From positions 186,001-250,000 of the forward strand of contig CAJNDS010002413.1 of NCBI GenBank assembly GCA_905221605.1: 64,000 bases of DNA. The letters are read 5' to 3'. Below, one piece after another: positions 34,620-45,939 of the stretch. Below the pieces are notes generated by a model. That model ran no database searches and was not told where the DNA came from. It saw nothing but the letters and a program-made list of their open reading frames with translations. This DNA comes from Symbiodinium natans. Its lineage: Eukaryota; Sar; Dinophyceae; Suessiales; Symbiodiniaceae. The first letter of the stretch is position 1, and the number at the start of each line of letters is the position of its first letter. Made by a program: the position numbers and the translations under genes.

Positions 34620-34990
34620 AAGTTTCATTCGTGCTGAACCATGGAGGGTTAGAGAGCCCGAACAATGCGGGTCGAAGGGGTCGGAAGGGTCGAAATGGAT
34701 CAAATTCTCCAATAATTCCTGAACAATTTGGGGGGGTGGAAGGGGTCGGAGGGATCAAATTGATCAAATTCTCCAATTCGTGCCGAACAATGGGGGGTTC
34801 AAAGGGGTCCGAGGGATCGAAATTGATCAAATTCTCCGATTCGTGCTGAACAATGGGGGTGTTAGAGGAGTAAGAGGGGTCGAAATGGATCGAATTCTCC
34901 AATTCGTGCTGCAGAACAATGGGGGGCGGGGGGGGGGGGCAAAAGAAAGTCAACAAAAAAGAAACTGATCAAATTCTCCAATTCGTGCTT
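34620..34990. repeat. Imperfect 70-75 bp tandem repeat
   Basis: About five units sharing GGTCGAAATGGATCAAATTC and AATTCGTGCTGAACAATGG. Confidence 0.8.
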
Positions 34991-35379
34991 CACATTAGGG
35001 ATATAAGGTTAAGGGGTTTTGTTGTAGGGTTTCGTGTGTAGGGCTACCCTAAGTAGCCCGAAGCTCTGAACCCTAAGCCCCAAACCCGAAACCCTAAAGC
35101 CTAAACCCTAAACCCTAAACCCCAAACACTAACTTTAGTGCCCCTGCGAAAGCAGCTTAGGAACAGCCCTGAGCCTAAAGCCCCATATTCCCAGCAGCCC
35201 GCACCCACCCTGCACCCAAAGGGTTTAGGGTTTACGGCTGAGGGTACCTCAAGCCCCCTGGCCCTAAACCCTAAACCCTAAACCCTAAACGCTAAACCCT
35301 AAACCCTAAAGCCCTAAACCCTAAACAGGATACCTCCAGACCCTGGGGCACGGCGGGGGCCTCCAAGGAGGCCTAAACC

Positions 35380-35436
35380 TCACTCAGTTCGCTTCTTCTT
35401 CGAGAGCAGGGTCTTCATCTCAGACTTGTTGGCTTC
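35380..35436 (-). CDS. Gene B last exon with stop codon
   Basis: EANKSEMKTLLSKKKRTE then TGA; acceptor CCAAG|GAA. CCCTAAA left, TTTAGGG right. The Lys/Arg tail could be a nuclear signal. Confidence 0.7.
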   Translation of the reverse strand, partial: EANKSEMKTLLSKKKRTE

Positions 35437-36300
35437 CTTGGCTTAGGGTTTAGGGTTTAGGGTTTAGGGTTGAGGGTTGAGGGTTCAGGGTTTAGGGTTT
35501 TAGGGTTTTAGGGTTTTAGGGTTTTAGGGTTTTAGGGTTTAGGGTTTAGGGTTTAGGGTTTAGGGTTTAGGGTTTAGGGTTTAGGGTTTAGGGTTTAGGG
35601 TTTAGGGTTTAGGGTTTAGGGTTTAGGGTTTAGGGTTTAGGGTTTAGGGTTTAGGTTTTAGGGTTCAGGGTCTAGGGTTTAGCCTCTTAGCAGCCTGGCC
35701 GCCAGCGTGCCAGCCGGGAGGGCTGCGTTCATCATGGAAACTGGAAGCCCTCCCCCAAGATCCTGCCACGGGGTTCAGGGGTTCAGGGGGTTGAGGCTTT
35801 AGGGTTCACCCCATGTAAAGGTTAGGGATTAGGGAGATCCTGCCAGGGGTTCAGGGGTTCAGGGTTTGAGGCTTTAGGGTTTACCCTATGTAAAGGTTTA
35901 GGGCATAGGGTGTTTTTTGGGGTTTTTGGGTTTAGGGTTGGGGGTTAGGGAAAAACCGACAGGGTCCAAAAACCGTTGCTGTAGGAGTCCAAAAACCGCT
36001 GCTGAAGGAGCGTGCCTTAAATCACAACATAAGGCTCCCATTTGTGATTTAAAGAATTCCTTCCTGAGGGGCTGGCTACGGCTACGGCCAGCCTCTTAGC
36101 TTTTTGGGCAGCGGGAGAGGGTTGGCTGAGTGCATCTTGACACGGCGCTGAACCCTATACAAAGCCCAAATCCCTAAACCTCACACCCCAAACCCCGAAC
36201 CCCAAACCCTAAACCCCAAACCCCAAACCCTAAACCCCAAACCCTAAACCCTAAACCCCAAACCACAAACCCTAAAACCCTAAACCCCGAACCCTGACGC
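35437..36300. repeat. Gene B intron 7
   Basis: TTTAGGG/TTTTAGGG array 35438-35680, a ~75 bp tandem duplication (35758-35905, both copies start GATCCTGCCA and end GTAAAGGTT), and CCAAACCC patches 36180-36295. Confidence 0.75.
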
Positions 36301-36390
36301 CTGGAAGATGAACTCTGTCATCTCCATCACGCCGGGCTCGGTGTCGCTCATCTTAAAGAGCGAGCTGTTGTAGTAGTATGCGCGGATAAC
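36301..36390 (-). CDS. Gene B exon 7
   Basis: Thirty codons, including VIRAYYYNSSLFKMSDTEPG and ending EFIFQ; acceptor TGCAAG|GTT, GC donor CAG|GCGTCA. Exon-type polarity. Strongly coding in composition. Confidence 0.8.
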
Positions 36391-37732
36391 CTTGCAGCTC
36401 CGAAACGGTTCAGGGTTTAGGGTTTAGGGTTCAGGGTTTAGGGTGTAGGGTTTAGGGTAGGGTTCAGGGTTCAGGGTTCAGGGTGTAGGGTTTAGGGTTT
36501 AGGGTTTCGCGTTTAGGGTTTAGGGGGTCTTCGGTGGCCTGGTACTTAATGACCCAGTTATAACTGTGCTTGTGACCCACTTATAAGTTGTAAGCCCCCT
36601 AAGCCTGATGCGGTTATAATTGGGGTATAAGTACAGTTTAAGTACCATGAACCTGCAAGTAGGCTTTGGGGTGTCGGTTCAGTGTGGACCGGTGGCATCA
36701 TGTTCTCTGCAGTTTCTGCTCAACTCCCCCCACCCCTCCGTCCCATCCCATCCCCATCCCCCAACCCAAAACTAACCCTAAACCCTCAACTCGAAACCCT
36801 AAACCCTAAACCCTAAACACAAAACCCTAAACCCCGAACCCTGAACCCTGAACCCTAAACCCTAAACCCTAAACCCGGGCAAAGATCCCGCAAATAGGGC
36901 GTCACCCCTTGGTGCTGAGAAGCTCCTCCCTTCTGCCCGAAAAGAAAAATCGCCCTGTCTGTCAGGAACCCAGACATCAGGAAGCTGAAGCTGAAGCTAA
37001 GATTAGTTTAGGGTTTAGGGTTTAGGGTTTAGGGTTTAGGGTTTAGGGTTTAGGGTTTAGGGTTTAGGGTTTAGGGTTTAGGGTTTAGGGTTTAGGGTTG
37101 TAGGGTTTAGGGTTTAGGGTTTAGGGGTTTAGGGTTTAGGGTTTAGGGTTTAGGGTTTAGGGTTTAGGGTTTAGGGTTTAGGGTTTAGGGTTTAGGGTTT
37201 AGGGTTTAGGGTTTAGGGTTTAGGGTTTAGGTTTCAGGGTTTAGGGTTTAGGGTTTAGGGTTCAGGGTTCATGGTTGAAGGTTTAGGGTTTAGGGTTTAG
37301 GGGAGCTGGAATCCCAGCACGGTTGTCAAGATCAAGCCGCCGACCCAGGCTTCAGACGCCATCCCCTTTCTAGGGTTTAGGGCTCAAGGCCAGTGATCTA
37401 ACTTCCCTTAAACCCCCACCCCCTGCTGCCCGGGCCGCGTTTGGTTTTGGAGCGCAGTTTGCGTGTTCGGTGGTCCGGATGCAGACGAAGATGCTACCAT
37501 CCTCCACAACCCGTTTTAACCCTAAACCCGGGTTTATTGTTTAGGGTTTAGGGTTTAGGGTTTAGGGTTTGGGGATTGGGGATTGGGGATTTGGGGCATG
37601 GGGCTTGGGGTTTGGGGTTTCGGCTTTGGGAACCCTAAACCCTAAAACCCTAAACCCTACACCCTAAACCCTGAAGCCGAACCCCGAGACCCCGAAACTC
37701 CCAACTTCAAGGCATGGCTTCAGAAACCTCGC
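36391..37732. repeat. Gene B intron 6
   Basis: Family A MITE (36537-36660), long TTTAGGG array 37005-37305 and mixed patches. Islands at 36877-36954 (GDFSFRAEGRSFSAPRGDAL, exon-type flanks), 37315-37375 (an ATG frame with a hydrophobic stretch) and 37420-37505 are open but not needed by gene B. Confidence 0.7.
36537..36660. mobile_element. MITE family A copy
   Basis: CTGGTACTTAATGACCCAGT ... TTAAGTACCATGAACCTGC. Confidence 0.7.
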
Positions 37733-37761
37733 CTCGCGCCGATCGATGGTGTACTTCCAGC
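37733..37761 (-). CDS. Gene B exon 6
   Basis: Two bases plus WKYTIDRRE; acceptor CCACAG|GC, GC donor GAG|GCGAGG. Short, but both junction phases fit. Confidence 0.6.
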
Positions 37762-38171
37762 CTGTGGCTGGTGCTGCCTAAGCCCTAAACCCTAAACCCT
37801 AAACCCCAAACCCTAAACCCCAAACCCCAAACCCCAAATCCCAAACCCCAAACCCCAAACCCTAAACCCTACACCCGAAAGCCTTAGAGGGTTCTAGGGA
37901 TTGAGGCTTGCTGAGGAGGCCCTAGGCATGGCCCTACAGACCCTTAGACGAATGTTTAAATGCCCTAAACCCAAGTTGAGATAAAAGGGTTTAGAGTTTA
38001 GAGTTTAGGGTTGAGGGAGTTTAGGGAGTTTAGGGAGTTTAGGGTTTAGGGTTTAGGGTTTATAGTTAGGGTTTAGCCTACACCCTGGAACTCCCGGAAG
38101 CTTGATAATTTGGGCTTTTGGATGTAGAGTGGTCCCTTTTCCCGACGCCCTAAATCCAGCGAGCGAGAAAC

Positions 38172-38202
<31 letters not shown>

Positions 38203-38204
38203 CG

Positions 38205-38388
38205 GACAGAACAGACAGACAAGACAGACAAGACAACAAGACAGACAAGACAGACAAGACAGACAAGACAGACAAGACGGACAAGACAGACAAGACAGAC
38301 AAGACAGACAAGACAGACAAGACAGACAAGACAGACAAGATAGACAAGACAGACAAGACAGACAAGACAGACAAGACAGACAAGACAG
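38205..38388. repeat. 9-bp minisatellite (GACAGACAA)n
   Basis: About 20 near-identical 9-bp units after a short (GA)n run. The frames it creates on both strands are artefacts. Confidence 0.95.
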
Positions 38389-39104
38389 AGCGAGAGATAA
38401 ACCCTAACCGCTAAAGCCCTCAGCCCTAACCCTACCCCAACCCCTAAACCCTCCCTAACCCCTTAACCCTAAACTCTAGACTCGAGACTCTTCAACGCGC
38501 CGAGCGGCAATGGTCGCGGGGTGACATGCAGGGTGCCTGGCGTTTCGGCGGATCGACGCAATGCGCTTTGGTAGGATCCCTTCTGAAGGGAACCCTAAAC
38601 CTTAAACCCTAAACCTTAAACTCTAAACCCTAAACCTTAAACCCTAAACCCTAGACCCTAAACCCAGTAAACGTTTCGGGTTTCGGAGTTGAGGGATGTA
38701 GAAATGAGGGGTTTGAAGGGAAACCCTCAGCCCACACAAATAACAAGAACACAGGCATCCCGGGACGAATTTCCTCAGGCCTGAGGGTAAGAAATGTTTA
38801 GGGTTTAGGGTTTAGGGTTTAGGGTTTAGGGGTTTAGGGTTTAGGGTTTAGGGTTTAGGGTTTAGGGTTTAGGGTTTGGGGTTTGGGGTTTGGGGTTTGG
38901 GGTTTAGGGTTTAGGGTTTAGGGGGTTTAGGGTAGGGTTAGGGTTTAGGGTTTGGGGTTTTGGGGTTTAGGGTAGGGGTTTCAGGGGTTTAGGGGGTTTG
39001 GGGTTTTGGGTTTTTAGGGGGGTTTTAGGGGTTTAGGGGTTTAGGGGTTTTAGGGGTTTAGGGGTTTAGGGTTTAGGGTTTGGGGTTTAGTGGGTTAGGG
39101 TTTT

Positions 39105-39290
39105 CGGGGTTTAGGGGTTTAGGGGTTTAGGGGTTTAGGGGTTTAGGGGTTTAGGGGTTTAGGGGTTTAGGGGTAGGGGTTTAGGGGTTTAGGGGTTTAG
39201 GGGTTTAGGGGTTTAGGGGTTTAGGGGTTTAGGGGTTTAGGGGTTTAGGGGTTTAGGGGTTTAGGGGTTTAGGGGTTTAGGGGTAGGCTT
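39105..39290. repeat. TTTAGGGG octamer array
   Basis: About 22 tandem TTTAGGGG units, an 8-base variant next to 7-base TTTAGGG arrays. Confidence 0.9.
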
Positions 39291-39567
39291 TAGGGTTGCT
39301 AGGGTTACTTCGGTTAAGGCTTCAAAAGTGTTAATTACTTGGGGGAAGGGGGTGAGGAGGGCTTAACCCCAGGGTTTAGGGCTTAGCCCGAATACAACCC
39401 GAAACCCCAGACCCCTAAATCCTAAACCCCAAAACCCCAAAACCCTAGACCCCTAGTTGCAAAGAACATCCGAACCCGCAACCCTAAACCCTTGAAACCC
39501 TAAAACCCTAAATCCAGAAAACCCTTAAGCCCTACCCGCCCCCCCCCCCCCCGTCCCTACTTAGCAG

Positions 39568-39690
39568 TGCATGGTACTTAGCAAAGCAATTATAACTGTA
39601 CGCAAAACCCAACTATAACCCTACTCGGGCACGTAAGGGCCTCATTAGCTTGCACGTACAGCTAGAATTGGGCCATAAGTATCGTGAACT
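39568..39690. mobile_element. MITE family A copy, diverged
   Basis: CATGGTACTTAGCAAAGCAA ... GGGCCATAAGTATCGTGAAC ends. Confidence 0.6.
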
Positions 39691-39809
39691 CCCCCAACCC
39701 CTAAACCCTAAACCCTAAACCCTACACCCTAAACCCCTAAACCCCTAAACCCTAACCCCCTATAACCTAACACCCCCCCCCTCCCCCCAGTTGCAGCAAG
39801 CCTTCACTC

Positions 39810-39852
39810 TGCAGTACTTGATGAAGCCCTCCGGGATGGTCTCCACGTCGAC
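39810..39852 (-). CDS. Gene B exon 5
   Basis: VDVETIPEGFIKYC plus one base; acceptor GGCTGCAG|GTC, GA donor TGCA|GAGTG (a later GT, AGA|GTGAAG, is possible but shifts phase). Confidence 0.7.
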
Positions 39853-40963
39853 CTGCAGCCAACTGTGTTTGTTTTTAGGGTGTAGGGTTTAGGGTTTAGG
39901 GTTTAGGGTTTAGGGTTTAGGGTCTAGGGCTTAGGGTATAGGTTGTAGGGTCTAGGGTTTGGGCTTTTGGGCGTTGGGTTTAGGGCTTAGGGTTTCAAAT
40001 TTCGGGTTTCGCGTTGAAGGGCTAGGAGTCTAGGGTCAGGGTTTGGTTGAGGGGTGGCCTTCAGGGGCCTCGGGCCCTGACACCACCCCACCCCCCGCCC
40101 ACCACCCACCCCCGAAGCCCTCATCCCCAAACCCCTCAAGGCCCAGAACCCTAAACCCCAAAGGTCCGGATCCCTAAACCCTTGTTACAGTCCCGAAACC
40201 CAGAAAACCCTAAGTCTGAAACCCGAAGCCCCTAAGTCTTAAAGCCTAACCCTTAACCCCCAAACGCCAAAGCGCCAAACCCCTAAGCCAGGGTGCCACA
40301 CCTGCCCTCTCCCCCCCCCCCCCCACCGGCTTAGGGTTTAGGGTTTAGGGTCTAGGGTCTAGGGTCTAGGGTTTAGGGTTGAGGGTTTGGGGTCTAGGGT
40401 CTAGGGTCTAGGGTCTAGGGTCTGGGGTTTAGGGTTCTAAGCCAATTCTCAAGCGAGTCATAGTTGGACCCCTAAGCATGTGCCCCTAAGAGTTTCCCTC
40501 AACATACTCCTACCTGAAGGCCCTTATCTGCCCCAAAAGAGGACCTCAAAAGCAGGGGTCCCCAGACCCAAGGGTACCACCTTAGGGCTCCAAGTACCCA
40601 AGTACCCTAGAGCCCCTGAAAGCCCCCTAAACCATGAATCCGAAAAGCCCGCAAAAACACAAGTCCAAAAACCGGACCGTTTTACACCTCCCCAAAACCC
40701 ACCCTTCCAACCCCCCCCCCCCCGGCAAAAAAAAACGAAACCTAAACCTGCTAGAAACCTGTTAAGCGCAGGTAAACCCCTAGAGTAGGCTAAACCCTAC
40801 ACCCTACACCCTACACCCTGCACCCTGCACCCTAAACCCTAAACCCTAAACCCTAAACCCTAAACCCTAAACCCTGAACCCTAAACCCTAAACCCTAAAC
40901 CCTAAACCCTAAACCCTAAACCCTAAACCCTAACCAAACAAAAAAACCATGAAGAAACAATGC
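39853..40963. repeat. Gene B intron 4
   Basis: TTTAGGG, TCTAGGG and CCCTACA variants, C-runs, and CCCTAAA 40800-40935. The plus frame at 40480-40788 looks spurious. Confidence 0.75.
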
Positions 40964-41002
40964 GGCCACCGCGGCCCACTCCTTGAGCCCAGGCAGCTCA
41001 GG
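40964..41002 (-). CDS. Gene B exon 4
   Basis: PELPGLKEW(AAVA); acceptor GGAAG|CCT. Two phase-compatible donors: TGG|GCC (ends at 40976) or GCC|GCATTG (ends at 40964). Confidence 0.6.
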
Positions 41003-42033
41003 CTTCCTTTGTTGCGAGGCGAAAGGGGCGACCAGCGAGGGAGGTTTAGGGTTTAGGGTTTAGGGTTTGGGGTTGAGGGTTTAGGGTTTAGGGTTTAGGG
41101 TTTAGGGTTTAGGGTTTAGGCTTTAGGCTTTAGGCTTTAGGGTTTGGGGTTTAGGGTTTAGGGTTTAGGGTTTTAGGGTTTAGGGTTTAGGGTTTAGGCT
41201 TTAGGGTTTGGGGATTTAGGGTTTAGGATTTAGGGATTTCAGGTTTAGGGTTTGGGGGTTTAGGGGTTAGGGCTTAGGGTTTGGGAGGGATTTAAGGTGA
41301 GGGTTTGGGGCTCAAGGCTTCAGAGAGGGTCTGGGGATTTAGAGTTTAGGGTCCGTCGTCTTGGAACGTCGACTGGCCGCATGGAGGACGAATCTCACTC
41401 AGGCATCTGGGTCGCCGCCTAGAGTCAATGGTGCAACACCTCCTCGTCATAGCGCTAAAAGCTCAAACGAATCTTTTGGGGACCCACAGCATGGCCATTT
41501 TTCCCCCAATGCTGTGGAATGCGGCGGTTAGGGTTTAGGGCTTCGGGTAGGTTGGGTTTGGGGTTTAGGGCTTCGGCTTTAGGGTTTAGGGTTTAGGGCT
41601 TAGGGCTTGGGGCTTAGGGCTTAGGGCTTAGGGTTTAGGGCTCAGGGTTGACGGTTGGTGTTCAGGTCTCCAAGGGACCACATTAACCGTAAACCCTAAA
41701 CCCGAAACCAAAGGGACTATAGCGACATGCAACTTCCCTTCGAACCAAAGGGATCGCCGATGGGATTTCGGTGGTCTAGCCCCTCAACCCGAATCCTAAG
41801 CCCTCAACCCTAAACTGGGTTTAGGGTTTCGGGTTTCGGGTTTAGGGCTTAGGGACAGCAACCCAAAACTCTAAACCCTAAGTCAGCAGGGAAGTGGACA
41901 AAGTCGTTTATGAAAGCAAAGTCCAATTTCAAACAGCCTCAGGGTTTGGGGCTTAAACCCTAAGCCCTGCCTAAACCCTAAACCTTAAACCCTAAAGCCT
42001 AAACCCACGGGTTCAGGGCATTCTTCTTTGGAC
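41003..42033. repeat. Gene B intron 3
   Basis: TTTAGGG 41045-41300 and mixed patches. A 150 bp island (41365-41520) is open on plus for about 56 codons and on minus forms a short frame ending in TGA. Confidence 0.65.
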
Positions 42034-42116
42034 CAGGGGCAGCAAGAAGCCCAGGAAATCCTCCGGGGTCACACCCTTGTACTTGCCATCGCCCCGGAGG
42101 AGCATGTTAGGATTGC
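42034..42116 (-). CDS. Gene B exon 3
   Basis: NPNMLLRGDGKYKGVTPEDF then LGFLLPL; acceptor CGCGAG|GC, GT donor CTG|GTCCAA. CCCTAAA left. Confidence 0.72.
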
Positions 42117-43517
42117 CTCGCGGTTTTAGGGTCGTCTATAGAGGGCCCTGGAGGACTTGTTGGGGGTTTTGAAATTTGACCTTCCTCGAGGGAGTGATTT
42201 CAGATGTAGGCTAGATGCTGTGGGGGCAAGGAAGGGGAGGTGGAGGACCCACATTTTCGGTGGCCCAAACCACAAACCCCAAACCCTAAGCCCTATTTAA
42301 ACCCGAATGCAAAAACCCTGAACTTTGATTGCACAAAGAAAGTAACAATCCGGACAACAGCAAATGTGGTGCCCCTGCACAGGGAACTTAATGAAGGAAG
42401 ACAGACACCCTAAACCCTAAACCCCACAGCCCTAAACCCTTAACCTTAATCCCTAACCTAAACCCTAAACCCCCAGCCCTAAAGCCTAAACCCTAAACCC
42501 CAAAAATGGTTCAGGTGCAGGGTTTAAGGGTCACTGGCATATCCGGGGCAAGACTTGCTCTCCCGGTTGAGGGCTTATGGTTTAGGGCGTTGAGTTAGGG
42601 TGTTAAGGGTTAAGGGTTTAGGGGCTTGGGGTTTAGGATTTAGGGTTGAGGGTCTTTGGTTTAGAATTCGGGTTGAGAGTTTAGAGTTAGGGGTTTAGGG
42701 TTTAGGGGTTTGGGTTCGGGGTTTCAGGGAAAGGTTGACCGCGGAACACATAGGGGAAATAGCGGGCTTGAACTATCACTTTAAGCAGATAAATTTGTCA
42801 CTAGCAGGGCCGAGGTACATCTAGAAGCATGGGGGTCAAACTTGGACCCCCAAGGATGTACGCCTTATGGAGTTCCCTTAATATACCCCCAATATGGCCC
42901 ATATGAAGTAGGGTTTATATTTCTTGTATCCCCAAAAGGACACCAGGTATATACACGAAATATATACCCTACTTCATATATTCCCTTGGAGGATCTTCAA
43001 CCGGTCCCCCAACCCACGGGTGCCAACAAGGTAGAATGCCATGACGCAATTGACCGCTGGTCTATGAGGTTTGACGTTGCTCCCAGACCTGCTAAGTGAA
43101 TGTACAATATAGGGGTCGGGATAACTACTCATAGTATTCCCTTAGCGTCCCTTTATAACTATACTTCAGTCCCCCCCAAAAAAACTATTCCAATGATTCA
43201 GGCCCCTATGTTAACCCCTAAACCCAGAACCAGAAACCCTAAACCCACAAGACTAGGATTTAAGCTCGCGGGTGTGTTTAGGGAGTAGACACCAGACAAT
43301 CCAGCCTGATTCATGCTTTCGCAAGCACACGCGCATCTTAAACTCGTTCTTGTAGTCCTTGGCTGACTTCTGAACCCCTCCTAAAGGTTTAACTTCTAGG
43401 CTCCCTATTGTAGTTTCTACAACCCCAAACCCTAAACCCTAAACCCCAAACCCCAAACCCCAAACCCCAAACCCCAAACCCTAAACCCAAACCCTAAACC
43501 CTAAACCCTAAACCCGC
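42117..43517. other. Gene B intron 2
   Basis: Holds family F repeat 42838-42995 (second copy at 60596-60715), unassigned islands at 42325-42400 (perfect CTGTGCAG acceptor, GTTFAVVRIVTFFVQ) and 43290-43380 (KSAKDYKNEFKMRVCLRKHE), and CCCCAAA 43420-43515. Confidence 0.65.
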
Positions 43518-43577
43518 CAGAAGGAAGCCAAGAGGCCTTGGGCCAGTCCTTCTTAATCGTCCAGCCCTGCGGGTTGC
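43518..43577 (-). CDS. Gene B exon 2
   Basis: NPQGWTIKKDWPKASWLPS with residual bases on both sides; acceptor CCTGCAG|GC, GC donor TTCTG|GCGGG. Both phases fit. Confidence 0.78.
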
Positions 43578-45034
43578 CTGCAGGGACTCTCTGTGACTTC
43601 TATGGGGGTTTAGGGTTTAGGGTTTAGGGTTTAGGGTTTGGGGTTTAGGGTTTGGGGTTTAGGGTTTGGGGCTTAGGGTTTGGGGATCAGGGTTTAGGGA
43701 TTTGGGATTTAGGGTTTGGGGTTTAGGGTTTAGGGTTTGGGGTTTGGGGTTTGGGGTTTGGGGTTTAGGGTTTGGGGTTTAGGGTTCAGGGTTTGGGGTT
43801 TAGGGTTTAGGGTTTGGGGTTTAGGGTTCAGGGTTTGGGGTTTGGGGTTTAGGGTTTGGGGTTTGGGGTTTAGGGTTTGGGGTTTAGGGTTTGGGGCTTA
43901 GGGTTTGGGGATCAGGGTTTAGGGATTTGGGATTTAGGGTTTGGGGTTTAGGTTTAGGGTTTGGGGTTTGGGGCTTGGGGTTTGGGGTTTAGGGTTTAGG
44001 GTTTGGGGTTTAGGGTTCAGGGTTTGGGGTTTGGGGTTTAGGGTTTAGGGTTTGGGGTTTGGGGTTTAGGGTTTAGGGTTTGGGGTTTGGGGTTTAGGGT
44101 TTAGGGTTTGGGGTCTAGGGTTTGGGGTCTAGGGTTTGGGGTTTAGGGTTTAGGGTTTAGGGTTTAGGGTTTAGGGTTTAAGGTTGAGGGGGCTAGGGTG
44201 TAGGGTTTGGGGTTTAGGGTTTGGCGTTTGGGGTTTCGGATTTGGGGTTTAGGGTTTAGGGTTTGGGGTTTGGGGTTTGGGGTTTCGGGTTTGTGGTTTG
44301 GGGTTTCGGATTTGGGGGTTAGGGTTTAGGGTTTGGGGTTTGGGGTTTAGGGTTTAGGGTTTGGGGTTTGGGGTTTGGGGTTTGGGGTTCAGGGTTTGGG
44401 GTTTAGGGTTTGGGGTTTAGGCTTTAGGGTTTGGGGTTTAGGGTTTAGGGTCTAGGGTTTAGGGTTCAGGGTTTGGGTTTTAGGGTTTAGGGTTTGGGGT
44501 TTAAGGGTTTGGGGTTTAGGGTTTGTTGTTTGGGTTTCGGATTTTGGGGTTAGGGTTTAGGGTTTGCGGTTTGGGGTTAGGGTTTAGGGTTTGGGGTTTG
44601 GGTTTGGGGTTTAGGGTTTGGGGGGTTTAGGGTTTGGGTTTAGGGTTTAGGGTTTGGGGTTTAGGGTTTAGGGTCTAGGTTAGGGTTCAGGGTTTGGGTT
44701 TCAGGGTTTAGGGTTTGGGGTTAGGGTTTGGGGGTTTAGGTTTGGGTTGGTGTTTAGGGTTTAGGGTTGTGGGGTTAGGGTTTTTAGGGTTGGGTTTGGG
44801 GTTTAGGGTTTAGGGTTTGGGGTTTAGGGTTTGGGGTTTGGGGTTTAGGGTTTGGGGTTTAGGGTTTGGGGTTTAGGGTTTAGGGTTTGGGGGTTTAGGG
44901 TTTAGGGTTGAGGGGGTTCGGGTGTAGGGTTAAAGGTTTGGGGTTTGGGGTGTGGGGTTTAGGGTTTTCAGGATTTTCAGGGTTTCAGGATTTCAGGATT
45001 TCAGGGTTTCAGGGTTTGGGGGGGTCTAGGATGA

Positions 45035-45197
45035 AGGGTCAGGGGCCACAGTTTGGACACGGATGAACACAATTCTTCTTCAAGAACAACTGCAGGTGTG
45101 ACTGCAGCAGCCCCAAAACCCGAACCCAAAACTAAAGTGCTGTTGGCTTGGAACCCTTTGTGGCTTGTAATGCCAATTGAACCAACGAGGAACAAAA
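45035..45197 (-). other. Unassigned open island, minus strand
   Basis: About 50 codons (contains LVGSIGITSHKGFQANSTLV and a Gly/Ala-rich stretch). Lower GC than the real exons and TTTAGGG on both sides. Not placed. Confidence 0.35.
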
Positions 45198-45661
45198 CAA
45201 CTGGTTTAGGGTTTAGGGTTTAGGGTTTAGGGTTTAGGGTTTAGGGTTTAGGGTTTAGGGTTTAGGGTTTAGGGTTAGGGTTTAGGGTTTAGGGTCTTCA
45301 GCCAGCCAACCCCTGAACGCCCGAAGTTCCGAACACAACCCGTCCCCAACACCTGTGCCTTCAGGGTTTGGGGTTTGGGGTTTGGGGTTTGGGGTTTAGG
45401 GTGTAGGGTTTAGGGTTGTGGGGATTAGGGTTTAGGGTTTAGGGTTTAGGGTTCAGAGACCTCCTGTAGAAAAGTCATTCCACTCACCTGTTCCCAAAAC
45501 TACTATATGGACTGTCCTTTGTTCACGGGGCTCTTGTCCCGTGGCCCATCCCTTTAACGGCCCTTTACTCTAAACCCTAAACCCTAACCCCCCCCCCCTT
45601 CTCCAAAAAAGCTTCAGGCTCCTTCGTTTTGTGGTTTTGGGTTGAGGGCTGTACCCTAAAA

Positions 45662-45739
45662 CTACTATTTGCTGAGGAACCTCCCCAAAAAGATAACATA
45701 GCATTCCCTTCTTGCCCTTGTAGGGAAGAATATTTCCTT

Positions 45740-45783
<44 letters not shown>

Positions 45784-45811
45784 GGGCGGGGGGTTCTTAA
45801 GCAAACAGTAG
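45662..45811. mobile_element. MITE family C copy with G-run
   Basis: CTACTATTTGCTGAGGAACC ... GGGTTCTTAAGCAAACAGTAG; the right arm is expanded by a long G-run. Confidence 0.75.
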
Positions 45812-45939
45812 AAAACCACCCTTTCCACCCTTTCCACCCTAAGACCCTAACCCCTAAACCCTAAACCCTGAACCCAACCCTAAACCCTAAACCCTGAACC
45901 CTAAACCCTAAATAGGTTTGGGCCAGCGCGCCCTGGTGC

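Larger units (their letters stand above)
32138..35379. repeat. Left part of sulfotransferase intron 13
   Basis: Two family A MITEs (32268-32399, 32400-32502), a C-run (33048-33066), TTTAGGG 33137-33258, CCCTAAA 33600-33715, (AT)n 33876-33906, (AG)n 33930-33960, a 70-75 bp tandem repeat 34620-34990, and an exon-like island at 34121-34197. Confidence 0.7.
37762..39809. repeat. Gene B intron 5
   Basis: CCCTAAA/CCCCAAA 37790-37870; a 9-bp GACAGACAA minisatellite (38205-38388); TTTAGGG then TTTAGGGG octamers 38800-39300; family A MITE 39568-39690. A minus island at 38495-38595 (KGSYQSALRRSAETPGTLHV) is open but unplaced. Confidence 0.75.
43578..45939. repeat. Gene B intron 1: 1.4 kb TTTAGGG/GGGGTTT block
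   Basis: 43605-45020 is an almost continuous block of TTTAGGG mixed with GGGGTTT, with a higher-order duplication (the GATCAGGG-TTTAGGGATTTGGG phrase recurs near 43685 and 43915). Then a minus open island (45035-45197), TTTAGGG 45205-45295, MITE C and a 36 bp G-run (45750-45782). Confidence 0.85.

Noticed and set aside
38102-38407. Arg-Gln-Asp and Leu-Ser-Val repeat proteins
   Set aside because: They are translations of the 9-bp minisatellite.
40480-40788. 102-residue plus frame
   Set aside because: Pro/Lys-rich frame made largely of degenerate CCCTAAA sequence and C-runs.
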